Notes: generated by a model from the sequence alone, not told the origin. Shown: positions 35,458-45,291, numbered from the stretch's first letter. The stretch is DNA of 64,000 bases from Algoriphagus terrigena DSM 22685 (GCF_000429445.1 NZ_AUBW01000010.1:148986-212985), one strand, 5' to 3'. A program made the numbers and translations.

Positions 35458-36996
35458 ATGGTCGCTAAAACTTTTGGAAGTGCAGTCTCCGGAGTAGATG
35501 CCAATATTATTACCATCGAAGTCAATGTCGGTCAGGGCACCAGTTTCTTCATGGTTGGGCTTCCCGACTCGGCTGTAAAGGAATCCCAGCAGCGTGTGGA
35601 ATCCGCACTGAAGTACTTCAACTACCGGATGCCACGCCAAAAAGTAGTCATCAACCTCGCTCCAGCCGACGTTCGCAAAGAGGGTTCCGCCTACGACCTA
35701 CCCATTGCGATGGGGATTTTGCAGGCCTCCGAGCAAGTGGTCTTCGCCGAACTTGAACGCTATGTGATCATGGGAGAGCTTTCGCTTGACGGCAATCTCC
35801 GTCCCATCAAGGGCGTCCTTCCCATCGCAATTGAGGCCAGAAAACGCGGATTCAAGGGCTTTATCCTCCCTCTGGAAAACGCCAAGGAGGCTTCCATTGT
35901 AAACAACATCGACATCATCGGAGTGGAAACGATGGATCAGGCCGTCGATTTTCTTCAGGGGACTTTGGAAATCGAACCCCTAGTCACGGACACCCGGGAG
36001 ATCTTTTACCACTCCTTGGATGACACTGAGTTTGATTTTGCAGATGTCCAAGGGCAGGAAAACATCAAGCGAGCCCTGGAAATCGCTGCGGCAGGAGGTC
36101 ACAATGTGATCATGATCGGCCCACCCGGTGCCGGCAAGACCATGCTGGCCAAGCGTCTTCCATCGATATTGCCTCCACTGTCGCTGCAGGAGGCACTCGA
36201 GACGACCAAGATCCACTCGGTGGCCGGCAAGCTGGGGAGAAATGGCTCGCTGATGGCGCAGCGGCCCTTCCGAAGTCCGCACCACACCATCTCGGATGTA
36301 GCTTTGGTAGGAGGAGGAGGCAATCCCCAGCCCGGAGAAATCTCACTGGCGCACAACGGTGTCTTGTTTTTGGATGAATTGCCGGAATTCAAGCGGACGG
36401 TGCTGGAGGTGATGCGTCAGCCCCTGGAAGACCGGAAAGTCACCATCTCCAGAGCCAAGGTCTCGGTAGACTATCCGGCCAACTTTATGCTCATTGCCAG
36501 CATGAATCCCTGCCCCTGCGGCTACTACAACCATCCGGAAAAGGAATGCGTCTGCGGACCTGGCATCGTCCAGCGCTACCTCAACAAAGTCAGCGGTCCC
36601 CTGCTCGATCGGATCGATCTCCATGTGGAGGTGACGCCGGTGAAGTTTGATGAGATGACCTCGACCCGCAAGACGGAAGCCAGCAAGGTGATCCGGGAGC
36701 GGGTGATTCAAGGACGCGAGCGGCAAAAGGATCGATTTCAAAACAACCCCGATGTGTTCTGCAACGCTATGATGCCCTCGCATCTCGTCAAAGAAATCTG
36801 CCAGATCAATGAAGCCGGAAGAGCCTTGCTCAAGACCGCCATGGAGCGTCTCGGCTTATCTGCCAGAGCCTATGATCGCATCCTCAAAGTAGCACGAACC
36901 ATCGCGGACATCGCCGGATCCGAGCAGATCAAAGTAGAGCACCTGGCCGAGGCGATTCAGTATAGAAGCTTGGATCGAGAGGGCTGGGCGGGGTAG
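35458..36996 (+). CDS. comM: YifB/ComM family AAA ATPase
   Basis: 512 residues. The N-terminal Lon-like domain (to about 170) precedes the magnesium-chelatase-type AAA core with Walker A GPPGAGKTMLAKR and Walker B VLFLDELPEF, an arginine-finger region and the C-terminal YifB domain (RAYDRILKVARTIADI). ComM is a hexameric branch-migration helicase that helps integrate DNA during natural transformation. It appears as the last gene of this plus-strand stretch. Confidence 0.93.
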   Translation: MVAKTFGSAVSGVDANIITIEVNVGQGTSFFMVGLPDSAVKESQQRVESALKYFNYRMPRQKVVINLAPADVRKEGSAYDLPIAMGILQASEQVVFAELERYVIMGELSLDGNLRPIKGVLPIAIEARKRGFKGFILPLENAKEASIVNNIDIIGVETMDQAVDFLQGTLEIEPLVTDTREIFYHSLDDTEFDFADVQGQENIKRALEIAAAGGHNVIMIGPPGAGKTMLAKRLPSILPPLSLQEALETTKIHSVAGKLGRNGSLMAQRPFRSPHHTISDVALVGGGGNPQPGEISLAHNGVLFLDELPEFKRTVLEVMRQPLEDRKVTISRAKVSVDYPANFMLIASMNPCPCGYYNHPEKECVCGPGIVQRYLNKVSGPLLDRIDLHVEVTPVKFDEMTSTRKTEASKVIRERVIQGRERQKDRFQNNPDVFCNAMMPSHLVKEICQINEAGRALLKTAMERLGLSARAYDRILKVARTIADIAGSEQIKVEHLAEAIQYRSLDREGWAG

Positions 36997-37086
36997 CAAG
37001 TTTAAGATGGAAGATCTAAAAAAGGTCCTCCATGATTTTTAGAGAGCCGCTCTTTCGAAGCCCTCCATTGAAACAAGTAGCTCAAA

Positions 37087-37950
37087 TCAGCGCTCAGGGC
37101 TATTTTCGACTTCATCCTCCAGATTATACTCATTCCCCTCAGCACACATCTGAACCTCAAAGTCCAACTCCTCATTCCCAAGCGAATCTTGCAGCATTTG
37201 CTCGATCTCGAGGTCAGACCGAGAAGGTTCGTGGTGAAAAATCGCCAACTTCTTGACCTTACACATCTTGGCAAAAGCTATGGCATCGTCGATAGAACTA
37301 TGCCCCCAGCCGACTTTCCGAGAATATTCCCTTGCTGTGTAGCTGCCGTCGTGAAAAAGAAGATCTGCCGATTTGGCGATTTCATATCCCGACGTCCACT
37401 CTGGATCATTTGGAAAATCATTGGAGGCAAGCCGAAGCTCATGATCCGGGATGTAGGCAATGGTAGCTTTCCCATCCGACAATCGATAGCCCAAGGTAGG
37501 ACCCGGATGACAGAGATATTCGCAGTGAATCCGAATGTCACCTATTGAAAAAAACTCATTGGAAAGTTCATGGATAATGGGATGATTGGGCAGTTCGGTC
37601 AGACGAATCGGAAAAAGCGGCGGTGAAAAATATCGTCTGAGGCGATCTATCAAAGGGTGGCCTGCGGTAGCAGGTCCCCAAATATGAATCTCGATGTCCG
37701 GATTGTACAGCGGTGCAAAAAACCCCAGGCCCATGGTATGATCGATGTGCAGATGGGTCAGCAAGATGTGCATCTCCCTCACTGCGGGGGTGATAAACTT
37801 ACCAAGCCTCTGGATACCCGAACCCGAATCCAAGATAATACAGGTTTCTCCGTGCGTCACTTGGATGCAGGAGGTATTGCCTCCGTAGGTATAATTTTCA
37901 GGTCCGGGGGACGGCAGGGATCCCCGACATCCCCAGACTTTCACTTTCAT
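37087..37950 (-). CDS. MBL-fold metallo-hydrolase
   Basis: 287 residues from MKVKVWGCRGSLP; the ATG is fixed by its ATGA overlap with the preceding PAS gene. The zinc motif THLHIDH (residues 65-71) and later HPGPT, DGSYT and FHHEPSRSD are present, and the YGGNTSCIQV opening is typical of a subfamily related to RNase Z and class II cAMP phosphodiesterases. The substrate is unknown; translation is coupled to the PAS protein. Confidence 0.87.
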   Translation of the reverse strand: MKVKVWGCRGSLPSPGPENYTYGGNTSCIQVTHGETCIILDSGSGIQRLGKFITPAVREMHILLTHLHIDHTMGLGFFAPLYNPDIEIHIWGPATAGHPLIDRLRRYFSPPLFPIRLTELPNHPIIHELSNEFFSIGDIRIHCEYLCHPGPTLGYRLSDGKATIAYIPDHELRLASNDFPNDPEWTSGYEIAKSADLLFHDGSYTAREYSRKVGWGHSSIDDAIAFAKMCKVKKLAIFHHEPSRSDLEIEQMLQDSLGNEELDFEVQMCAEGNEYNLEDEVENSPER

Positions 37951-38339
37951 GACTCTGATTTCCAAAACATCGCAATCGCCCCCAAGTATCGATCCGGCCG
38001 ACCCTCTACGGGAAAAGAAGTAACGGTGATCCTGATACGATCCCCGCTGAGGTTGTCGATATAAAACGACCCATGTGCCGGTCGACGGTCGGTCAGCGTG
38101 CGTACCAGTGGCAGATCGCTTGGCGGGATCGGTATCCCGTCCGCATCGGTGGGCTTAAACATCGTCGCCCATTCTTCCTCGCGCATTCCTCCCGTGTCGG
38201 TAAATCTAAGGCCGAAAATATCCTCCGCCGCCTCGTTGTAAAAAAGGAGGTTTCCATCCGGGTCGACCAAGAAAAACGGCATGCTGAGGCTATCGCCAAA
38301 TTGCCTGGCCAAGATGAGTTCTAGGGGCTGCGCGGGCAT
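37947..38339 (-). CDS. Stand-alone PAS domain protein
   Basis: 130 residues that are almost entirely one PAS domain (about 10-125): MPFFLVDPDGNLLFYNEAAEDIFG is the classic PAS core and RPAHGSFYIDNLSGDRIRITVTSFPV the later strands. No kinase, cyclase or DNA-binding part. Its stop overlaps the start of the MBL hydrolase (ATGA), so it may regulate that enzyme, possibly as a ligand or redox sensor. Confidence 0.82.
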   Translation of the reverse strand: MPAQPLELILARQFGDSLSMPFFLVDPDGNLLFYNEAAEDIFGLRFTDTGGMREEEWATMFKPTDADGIPIPPSDLPLVRTLTDRRPAHGSFYIDNLSGDRIRITVTSFPVEGRPDRYLGAIAMFWKSES

Positions 38340-38474
38340 AATACAGAGGGTCTTTGCTAAAAGTCAAGAGAAGTTAAACATTTTTCAGGATAGCATGAAC
38401 CCCATTTTTCAGGAAAGCCTACTTGAAATCTCATAAAAAATTCAAAACTTTAAAATCCTTCCGCAACGACCGTG

Positions 38475-38915
38475 ATGAGCCTAGAATTACTCCTGAGATA
38501 CTTTCATTTTGTCAGCATTTTTACAATCGTAGGAGCATTGGTTTCAGAGCATCTATTTCTAAAGTCCAGTTTAAGTAGACAAGAAATAATCCGACTTGCC
38601 AAGATTGATGGCATGTACGGTTTCGCTGTTTTGACCCTCTTAGGAGCAGGACTGACTCTTTGGTTAGGCGGTATTGGAAAACCGACTGAGTTCTACTCCG
38701 AAAATCCGGTTTTTCATTTGAAATTGGCCCTGTTCGTCACGATTGGTCTACTTTCAATTTACCCCACTGTTTTCTTTATGAAGAACCGAAAAGGAAAACC
38801 GGACGACATCGTCACCGTCCCAAAAGTGATTTTTTGGCTCATCCGATTGGAGCTGATACTGCTGTTTCTAATTCCGATCTTGGCTGGGATGATGGCCAAA
38901 GGAATTGGATTATAA
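38475..38915 (+). CDS. DUF2214 family membrane protein
   Basis: 146 residues with four transmembrane helices. Conserved features are RYFHFVSIFTIVGALVSEHL at the start, a short KIDGMYG loop and the WLIRLELILLFLIPILAGMMA ending, all typical of DUF2214. Role unknown. ATG at 38475 is preferred over the GTG three bases earlier. Confidence 0.78.
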   Translation: MSLELLLRYFHFVSIFTIVGALVSEHLFLKSSLSRQEIIRLAKIDGMYGFAVLTLLGAGLTLWLGGIGKPTEFYSENPVFHLKLALFVTIGLLSIYPTVFFMKNRKGKPDDIVTVPKVIFWLIRLELILLFLIPILAGMMAKGIGL

Positions 38916-39111
38916 GGAAAACGGGTTTCATGATCAGGGGAAAAATTGGTCGTTACTCAAGGGGTAACTTTTAATGGCCCATTTCTGAATTATTGCCAAA
39001 AGCTGTTTTTCGATAGGCACTTATCCAGAGAGTCGAAATGCTAAAATGAAATAGATTCGGAGGAGAATTAATCCAAAAGGTTTTTTTAACCCATCATCTC
39101 CGCGATTTCAA

Positions 39112-39534
39112 ATGGCCAAATTCATCCTATTGCTAGCCCTTTTTCTTATAGCTGTGCCCCAGCTCCAAGCCCAAAATCAGGACAACAGACAATTGATCGA
39201 CGAGTATCTCCGGCAGAGCGAAAGCCGGAAAAAAACCGGAACTACGATGTTGGCAATTGGAGGCGGTGCCGTAGGTCTCGGACTGATTTTAGCGTTTAGC
39301 TCAAACAGCTGGTACGACAGTTCTTTCGAAGCGGGAACAATACTTACTGGATTAGGTCTGACCTTAGCTGTAATTAGCGTCCCTGTTTTAGTTGCTTCTG
39401 CGTCCAGCGCTAGAAAAGCAGCGAAACTAAGTGTAGGGGCTAACACTGCTCAAGTGATCAATCCAAAAGGACCGCCACTACAAATCTACCCAGCCCTGAA
39501 CCTATCCATCTCACTTAATTCCACAAAACGATGA
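39112..39534 (+). CDS. Small exported two-TM protein (paralogue 1)
   Basis: 140 residues with a signal peptide (ending VPQLQAQ), then a charged helix, two glycine-rich hydrophobic segments (about 45-61 and 74-96) and a tail with SARKAAKLSVG. No family recognised. It overlaps the next gene by four bases (ATGA) and shares its layout, so the two probably act together. Confidence 0.68.
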   Translation: MAKFILLLALFLIAVPQLQAQNQDNRQLIDEYLRQSESRKKTGTTMLAIGGGAVGLGLILAFSSNSWYDSSFEAGTILTGLGLTLAVISVPVLVASASSARKAAKLSVGANTAQVINPKGPPLQIYPALNLSISLNSTKR

Positions 39535-39938
39535 AATATTTCGTTACCGCATTCATCGTGTTTGGGATTATTTTTCAATTGCAATCGCAAACAAAAAGCT
39601 TGGCAACCACGCCGAACGAACTATTGGAAAAAAGTAACAATCAATATACAGCAGGCTGGATTTTGTTGGGAACTGGGACGGCATTCATGGTAACCTCCTT
39701 GGCCATTGTCCCTGACTATAGTGCCTATGGGGAATCTCCCAATCAAACGCTTGACACAGTCTTGGGCTGGACCGGCGTTATTTCATTCATCGCCAGTGTA
39801 CCTATATTCTTGAGCGCAGGACAAAATGCAAGATTGGCCGCTCGGCTCTCACTCCAGAATCAGGCACTACATCAGCCAATCTCTCTGCCGGGTCACCCGA
39901 AAAGCATGCCAGCGATCAGCCTAAAAATCCCCCTTTGA
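39531..39938 (+). CDS. Small exported two-TM protein (paralogue 2)
   Basis: 135 residues, signal peptide (MKYFVTAFIVFGIIFQ), two hydrophobic segments (about 40-62 and 80-98) and the motif NARLAARLSLQ similar to that of the upstream gene. Unknown function. The stop codon lies inside a strong hairpin. Confidence 0.68.
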   Translation: MKYFVTAFIVFGIIFQLQSQTKSLATTPNELLEKSNNQYTAGWILLGTGTAFMVTSLAIVPDYSAYGESPNQTLDTVLGWTGVISFIASVPIFLSAGQNARLAARLSLQNQALHQPISLPGHPKSMPAISLKIPL

Positions 39939-39950
39939 GGATTTTTAGGC
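39919..39950. terminator. Hairpin over the stop codon of paralogue 2
   Basis: GCCTAAAAATCC and GGATTTTTAGGC pair perfectly over 12 bp with an 8-base loop containing the TGA. No T run follows outside the stem, so termination is possible but unproven. It also faces the convergent esterase gene. Confidence 0.5.
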
Positions 39951-39960
39951 CTCACGCGTT

Positions 39961-41280
39961 CTACTTTTTCAGCTTCTCAAAAAGCCAATCGTCCGACTTC
40001 TTTCCTTGCTCGGGATAAGTCCAGTGGCCGGTCTCCGGCACGACAAAAACCTCTTTAGGCGCGTTGATTTCGTTATATGCGGAATAATATGACGTCGGCG
40101 GACAGGTGTCATCATTGAATCCCCAGCTGTAGAATCCGGGGGTTTTTAAAATCCTTGCAAAATTCACCACGTCGTAGTAACTGATCGTCTCGACCGCATC
40201 AGGATAATTGTAGTATGCCAGATTGTTGCCCGCAAAGATATGTGGCCAACCGCCGGCCCTTCCATTCAAGTAACCGGTCATGTCACTCATTGCAGGATAC
40301 ATGGCGGACAGATATTTTATCCGGGGATCTAGGGCCGCGGTGATGATCGACAAGGCCCCACCTTGACTTCCTCCCTGAATCCCGAGATTTTGCCCGTCGT
40401 ATTGAGGCAAGGAAACCAAGAAATCGACCGCTCTGATGCAGCCCAGATACACACGCTTGTAATAGTAAATGTCCTTATCCGACACGTTAAAATTCCAATA
40501 ACCGTTCAACGCACCGCTGGAAAGATTCGCATATACCTCCGGAGCCATGTCAATCGGTATCCCGTGAATCCCGATCTGGAGGGTAATCGCACCTCTGGCC
40601 GCCTTTGCCAAATCACCGGAATAAGGCCGTATCCCCGCTCCGGGCACCTGCAAAATCGCCGGGTATTTCGCCGCTCCTTTGGGTACAGTCAACACACCAT
40701 AGATCCGACTGTTTTTGATGTTTTGAAAATTAACATGATAGACATCCACTGCCTCGGTACTTCTCTCAGGCATGTGGATCATCTTGGGATCCATCGGGAT
40801 TTGAGCAAGTTCAGCTTTCCCGGCGTTCCAAAAGGCTTCAAAATCAGTGGGCATCTTCACCGTCGGCTGGATCAAACCGGGCTCAAAAGCCGCTGTACCC
40901 AAGCCCCGATACTCCTTGCCATCGACTGTTGCAAAGACCTCACATCGTAGAAATCCGGGTTTTTCCATCCCATCCGCCGAGATGATCGCTTCACCGTCTT
41001 TCAGGACCAAAGCTCCTTCTTGGATGGGTTCCATCTTTTCCTCCTTAACAAAATACCGGACGTTTTCTACCGGTACTGGCCGCCCGGATTGAGTAACGGA
41101 AACGATAAATTCTACCTTGTCACCCAGCTTGTACGTCCAGTCGGGATGGTCGGGAGAGACAGAGATCTCAAGGTATTGCTGAGGGATCTGAGCAATCGAG
41201 TGATTGATAATCCCGAGACAAAAGAATAGCAAAAGTGTGGCTTGGAGCTTTTTCAAAGCTTGAAAAGATGAATAGGTCAT
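39961..41280 (-). CDS. Secreted acetylxylan esterase (AXE1, CE7-like)
   Basis: 439 residues with a signal peptide (cleavage after NHSIAQ). After a beta-rich N-terminal domain comes the alpha/beta-hydrolase core with the nucleophile elbow GGSQGGAL, acid GFNDDTCPP and His in PETGHWTY. Family members remove acetyl groups from xylan or cephalosporin C. With GH16 it points to plant or algal polysaccharide use, though the genes are far apart. Confidence 0.87.
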   Translation of the reverse strand: MTYSSFQALKKLQATLLLFFCLGIINHSIAQIPQQYLEISVSPDHPDWTYKLGDKVEFIVSVTQSGRPVPVENVRYFVKEEKMEPIQEGALVLKDGEAIISADGMEKPGFLRCEVFATVDGKEYRGLGTAAFEPGLIQPTVKMPTDFEAFWNAGKAELAQIPMDPKMIHMPERSTEAVDVYHVNFQNIKNSRIYGVLTVPKGAAKYPAILQVPGAGIRPYSGDLAKAARGAITLQIGIHGIPIDMAPEVYANLSSGALNGYWNFNVSDKDIYYYKRVYLGCIRAVDFLVSLPQYDGQNLGIQGGSQGGALSIITAALDPRIKYLSAMYPAMSDMTGYLNGRAGGWPHIFAGNNLAYYNYPDAVETISYYDVVNFARILKTPGFYSWGFNDDTCPPTSYYSAYNEINAPKEVFVVPETGHWTYPEQGKKSDDWLFEKLKK

Positions 41281-41384
41281 TTGGGAGGGGTTTATTAAAG
41301 TTTAAGATTTGAGGTTTGATTTGTTGACATTTGACAAGCAATGTCATGGCTCGAAACAAGCTGATTCTGCCAGAAATGGCAACT

Positions 41385-42476
41385 TCAGTCACCAAAGTAA
41401 ATACCAAGACCTTTGGCAGCCTTTACCAAGGTTCCATTGGGATCGACATAGTTGTATGCGCTGATAGCTTCCTTGATCGAGACTGAAGTATAGTCATTGT
41501 TTTTCAGCACGACCAACTGCCCGAAGTTTCCGTCCAGTACAAGTTCCATCGCTTTTACACCAAAGACTGAAGCAATCACCCGGTCATAAGCGATGGGCGT
41601 TCCGCCACGCTGCGTATGGCCGAGGACTGTCTCACGAATGTCTGCTTTGATACCCGCGTCTTTGAGCTGCTGGCTGAGGGTATAGCAAACCCCTCCCAGA
41701 CGGACGGCATGTCTTCCCTCCTCACCTTTGGAGGCCGTGACGGTTCCGTCTTTTGCTTTGGCTCCCTCAGCGATGACGATATTGGCAAAACCTCTCCCAT
41801 CGATGTATCGTCCCTGAAGGCGCTCAGCGACGGCCTGCAGATCGTAAGGAATCTCCGGGATCAGACAAACCTCCGCTCCTCCAGAAATCGCCGTATAGAG
41901 CGCAATCCACCCGGCATCCCTTCCCATCACCTCCATGATCATCACCCGATGATGGCTGCTGGCGGTAGTCACCAGCCGATCAAAGGACTCGGACGCAGTC
42001 TGTACCGCGGTCTGGAAACCAAAGGTAAAATCGGTGGAGTTCAGATCGTTGTCAATGGTCTTTGGCACGCCGACGACGGGCATTCCCGCCTCAAACATCG
42101 CTTGGGAGATTGCCTGTGAGCCGTCGCCACCAATATTGATCACCGCATCAAATCCTTTTCCCTTCAGGCGATCCACCAGCCAGGGAATTCGGTTGACTAG
42201 TTTCACGCTTCCGTCAGCCTGCTTTTCCGGATAGCTCATCGGATTGCCTTTGTTAGTCGTCCCGAGGATGGTTCCTCCCTTCACGTGAATGCCTGAGACT
42301 GTCTTACCATCCAGCCTGATCAGTCGGATTGGCTCTTCCATAAGCCCGTTCAAAGCCTCATAGCTTCCCCAGACTTCCCACTCTTTCTGTCGGGAGGCAC
42401 GTTTGACGATACCCCGAATCACCGCATTCAGACCGGGACAGTCTCCGCCGCCTGTCGCAACCAATAGTTTCTTCAT
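41385..42476 (-). CDS. pfkA: 6-phosphofructokinase (ATP type, with K124-like residue)
   Basis: 363 residues. Phosphate-binding GGDCPGLNAVIRG, GGDGS (116-120) and catalytic TIDND (140-144) are clear. Gly119 at the position of E. coli G104 favours ATP as donor, while Lys139 before Thr occupies the place that is Gly in E. coli and Lys in PPi-dependent enzymes. This combination is known in some ATP-dependent group III kinases. Glycolytic enzyme, single gene. Confidence 0.93.
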   Translation of the reverse strand: MKKLLVATGGGDCPGLNAVIRGIVKRASRQKEWEVWGSYEALNGLMEEPIRLIRLDGKTVSGIHVKGGTILGTTNKGNPMSYPEKQADGSVKLVNRIPWLVDRLKGKGFDAVINIGGDGSQAISQAMFEAGMPVVGVPKTIDNDLNSTDFTFGFQTAVQTASESFDRLVTTASSHHRVMIMEVMGRDAGWIALYTAISGGAEVCLIPEIPYDLQAVAERLQGRYIDGRGFANIVIAEGAKAKDGTVTASKGEEGRHAVRLGGVCYTLSQQLKDAGIKADIRETVLGHTQRGGTPIAYDRVIASVFGVKAMELVLDGNFGQLVVLKNNDYTSVSIKEAISAYNYVDPNGTLVKAAKGLGIYFGD

Positions 42477-42663
42477 AGCTTTCAGAATCAGTTTTTATAA
42501 AAATAGTCTTTACTTTTTTGATTTTATCGGAAAAAGAAGGCAGGGAATATTCCCGAAATTTCCCTGTATCTTTTTGAAGACGTTGGAATTAAAAGTAATT
42601 AGTCCCAGAAACATTCCAAGAAAAAATCTGCAACAAGTCAATTTTTCAAAACCAAAACGCCCC

Positions 42664-43614
42664 ATGACAGAAGACAGCAATCTCACCGCAAAGTCGCTAA
42701 AAGAAATGAGCGACAAGGAGCTGATCAAACGCGCGAAGAAAATCTCTAACCGCTACTGCGTCGGTAACGGAAAGGATTTTAAACTCAAACACTTCTCTAC
42801 GGAGCCAAAAAAGACCTTTGGGCCAGAGGATAAGCCGCTTTTCAAAGAAGCCTTGGAGCAGGGTGTGGACATACTCACGGAACTTCAGGAAGTGCTCTAT
42901 GCCCAAGATCGGTGGTCGCTGTTAGTAATTTTTCAGGCGATGGATGCGGCCGGGAAAGATGGCGCAATCAAGCACGTCTTGTCCGGCATCAATCCTCAGG
43001 GCTGTCACGTCACGCCGTTCAAAGCCCCCAACTCAGAGGAATTGGACCATGATTTCCTGTGGCGGTGTGTCAAAGAATTGCCTGGACGGGGGAAAATCGG
43101 AATCTTCAACCGCTCCTATTACGAAGAAGTGTTAGTCGTGCGGGTACACGAGGCTATTTTGCAAAATCAAAAACTTCCCGAGAAACTCATCACCAAAAAA
43201 ATCTGGGATCAACGTCTGGAGGACATCCAGAATTTCGAAAGATACCTCCACAGAAACGGCACGAAAGTGATCAAGATATTCCTCAACGTATCCAAAGAGG
43301 AGCAGAAGCAACGTTTTCTTGAACGAATCGACCAGCAGGACAAAAACTGGAAATTCAGCTCAGGCGACATCAAGGAGCGGGGCTATTGGGATCAGTACAT
43401 GAAAGCCTACGAAGAGTCCATCCGAAAAACCTCGACTAAGGACAGTCCGTGGTATGTGATCCCGGCGGACAACAAGCCCTACGCCAGAATCGCAGTCGCG
43501 TCGGCGATCATTCATGCCCTAGATGACATGGAACTCAGCTACCCCACTCTTTCCGAAGAAGAACAATCCAAACTACAGGAGATGAAGACAGCACTCATGG
43601 AAGAAAAAGAGTAG
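42664..43614 (+). CDS. ppk2: Polyphosphate kinase 2 family protein
   Basis: 316 residues from MTEDSNLTAKSL; an upstream in-frame start would overlap pfkA and is unlikely. The P-loop VIFQAMDAAGKDGAIKHV and NRSYYEEVLVVRVHE are diagnostic. PPK2 enzymes phosphorylate nucleotides (AMP, ADP or GDP) with polyphosphate. Which nucleotide is used cannot be read. Divergent from pfkA. Confidence 0.92.
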   Translation: MTEDSNLTAKSLKEMSDKELIKRAKKISNRYCVGNGKDFKLKHFSTEPKKTFGPEDKPLFKEALEQGVDILTELQEVLYAQDRWSLLVIFQAMDAAGKDGAIKHVLSGINPQGCHVTPFKAPNSEELDHDFLWRCVKELPGRGKIGIFNRSYYEEVLVVRVHEAILQNQKLPEKLITKKIWDQRLEDIQNFERYLHRNGTKVIKIFLNVSKEEQKQRFLERIDQQDKNWKFSSGDIKERGYWDQYMKAYEESIRKTSTKDSPWYVIPADNKPYARIAVASAIIHALDDMELSYPTLSEEEQSKLQEMKTALMEEKE

Positions 43615-43683
43615 GCAGCTTTCGGTCTCAGCATGGTCAATTCCTCTCGGGTCTTGGTACTGACGCCTCCCTACTTATTGTGT

Positions 43684-45228
43684 CTAGATGTCAAACTTGA
43701 TCCCTTGGGCCAACGGAAGCGAGGTTGAATAATTGATGGTATTCGTCTGTCGGCGCATGTAGGCTTTCCAGGAATCTGAGCCTGATTCGCGGCCGCCACC
43801 GGTTTCTTTTTCCCCGCCAAAAGCTCCTCCGATCTCGGCGCCGGACGTCCCGATGTTCACATTGGCGATCCCGCAATCCGATCCGGCTGCGGCAAGGAAC
43901 GCCTCTGCCTCCCGCATATTGGTGGTCATGATCGCTGAGGAAAGCCCCTGCGGCACACCATTTTGCAACGCAATGGCTTCGGGCAGCGTTTTGTATTTGA
44001 TCAGGTAAAGGATCGGGGCAAACGTCTCATGCTGTACGATTTCAAAGTGATTTTCGGCCTCAAAGATAGCAGGCTTCACATAGCAGCCGGATTGATATCC
44101 CTCGCCTGTGACCACTCCACCGGCGACCACTTCTTGCCCGCCTGCAGTTTTTACCTTTTCAATAGCTGCCAAATAGGATTGTACTGCGTCGCGGTCAATG
44201 AGTGGACCGACGTGATTTCTTTCATCTAGAGGATTCCCGATTACCAGTTTGGAATAGGCCGAGGCGAGTCTGGTTTTGACTTCTTCATAGACATTCTCAT
44301 GAATGATCAGGCGGCGTGTTGTCGTGCATCGCTGTCCTGCGGTGCCTACTGCACCAAAAAGCGCACCCCGGATCGCGATGTCCATGTCGGCATGTTCGGT
44401 AATGATAATGGCGTTGTTTCCTCCCAATTCCAGAAGCGAACGACCCAGTCTTTCTCCGACAGCCTTTCCCACCAACTTCCCCATGCGGGTGGAGCCGGTC
44501 GCCGAGATCAACGGAACTCTGGGGTCGTGAGACATCAGTTCGCCGACTTTATAATCACCGACGATCAGATTACAGATCCCCTCCGGCATCCCATGTTTTG
44601 CAAAAATCTTTGCAGCAATATGCTGACAGGCAACTGCAGAAAGTGGCGCCTTTTCCGAGGGCTTCCACACGCATACGTCGCCACAAACCCAAGCCAAAGC
44701 GGCGTTCCAAGACCAAACGGCCACCGGAAAGTTGAAGGCAGAAATAATCCCGACGATTCCCAGCGGATGCCACTGCTCGTACATCCGATGTCCGGGACGC
44801 TCGGAGTGCATGGTCAATCCATACAGTTGACGGGATAGGCCGACCGCAAAATCGCAGATGTCGATCATTTCCTGAACTTCGCCCAAGCCTTCCTGGTAGG
44901 ATTTGCCCATCTCATAGGAAACCAGCTTGCCCAGGTCAGCTTTGACCTCCCGGAGTGCATTTCCAATTTCCCGCACGATCTCGCCCCGCTGGGGAGCTGG
45001 CACCGTTCTCCATTTCTCAAAAGCCAAATGCGCCTGTGCAATGATTGCTTCATAGGTTTCTACATTGGCCAGTTGAACTTTTGCGATCAGATTGCCATCT
45101 GCAGGAGAAATCGAAGAAAGGGAAAGCTCACCGGAATCCAACCAGTTCGTACCGGTCGAGGAACCGGGGTTTTCAGGTTGAATACCGATGTTTTGGAGCG
45201 ATTGCTGGATACCGAATGCGTCAGTCAT
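43684..45228 (-). CDS. ALDH7-type aldehyde dehydrogenase (L-piperidine-6-carboxylate dehydrogenase-like)
   Basis: 514 residues. The Cys nucleophile is in GTAGQRCTTTRR, the general-base Glu in LELGGNNA, and the NAD-binding GSTRMG is present. The overall wording (EMIDICDFAVGLSRQLYGLTM, MYEQWHPLGIVGIISAFNFP) matches the antiquitin/ALDH7A1 group, which makes alpha-aminoadipate from lysine-derived semialdehyde. No other lysine-catabolism gene is beside it. Confidence 0.9.
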   Translation of the reverse strand: MTDAFGIQQSLQNIGIQPENPGSSTGTNWLDSGELSLSSISPADGNLIAKVQLANVETYEAIIAQAHLAFEKWRTVPAPQRGEIVREIGNALREVKADLGKLVSYEMGKSYQEGLGEVQEMIDICDFAVGLSRQLYGLTMHSERPGHRMYEQWHPLGIVGIISAFNFPVAVWSWNAALAWVCGDVCVWKPSEKAPLSAVACQHIAAKIFAKHGMPEGICNLIVGDYKVGELMSHDPRVPLISATGSTRMGKLVGKAVGERLGRSLLELGGNNAIIITEHADMDIAIRGALFGAVGTAGQRCTTTRRLIIHENVYEEVKTRLASAYSKLVIGNPLDERNHVGPLIDRDAVQSYLAAIEKVKTAGGQEVVAGGVVTGEGYQSGCYVKPAIFEAENHFEIVQHETFAPILYLIKYKTLPEAIALQNGVPQGLSSAIMTTNMREAEAFLAAAGSDCGIANVNIGTSGAEIGGAFGGEKETGGGRESGSDSWKAYMRRQTNTINYSTSLPLAQGIKFDI

Positions 45229-45291
45229 GGGTGATGGGTGTATGTATAACTCAGACCAAAGCTAAAAATAAATGCGTTGAACTGGTAAAAC

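Noticed and set aside
42403..42663. N-terminal extension of PPK2
   Set aside because: It would overlap the pfkA start and has no PPK2 resemblance; the ATG at 42664 fits better.
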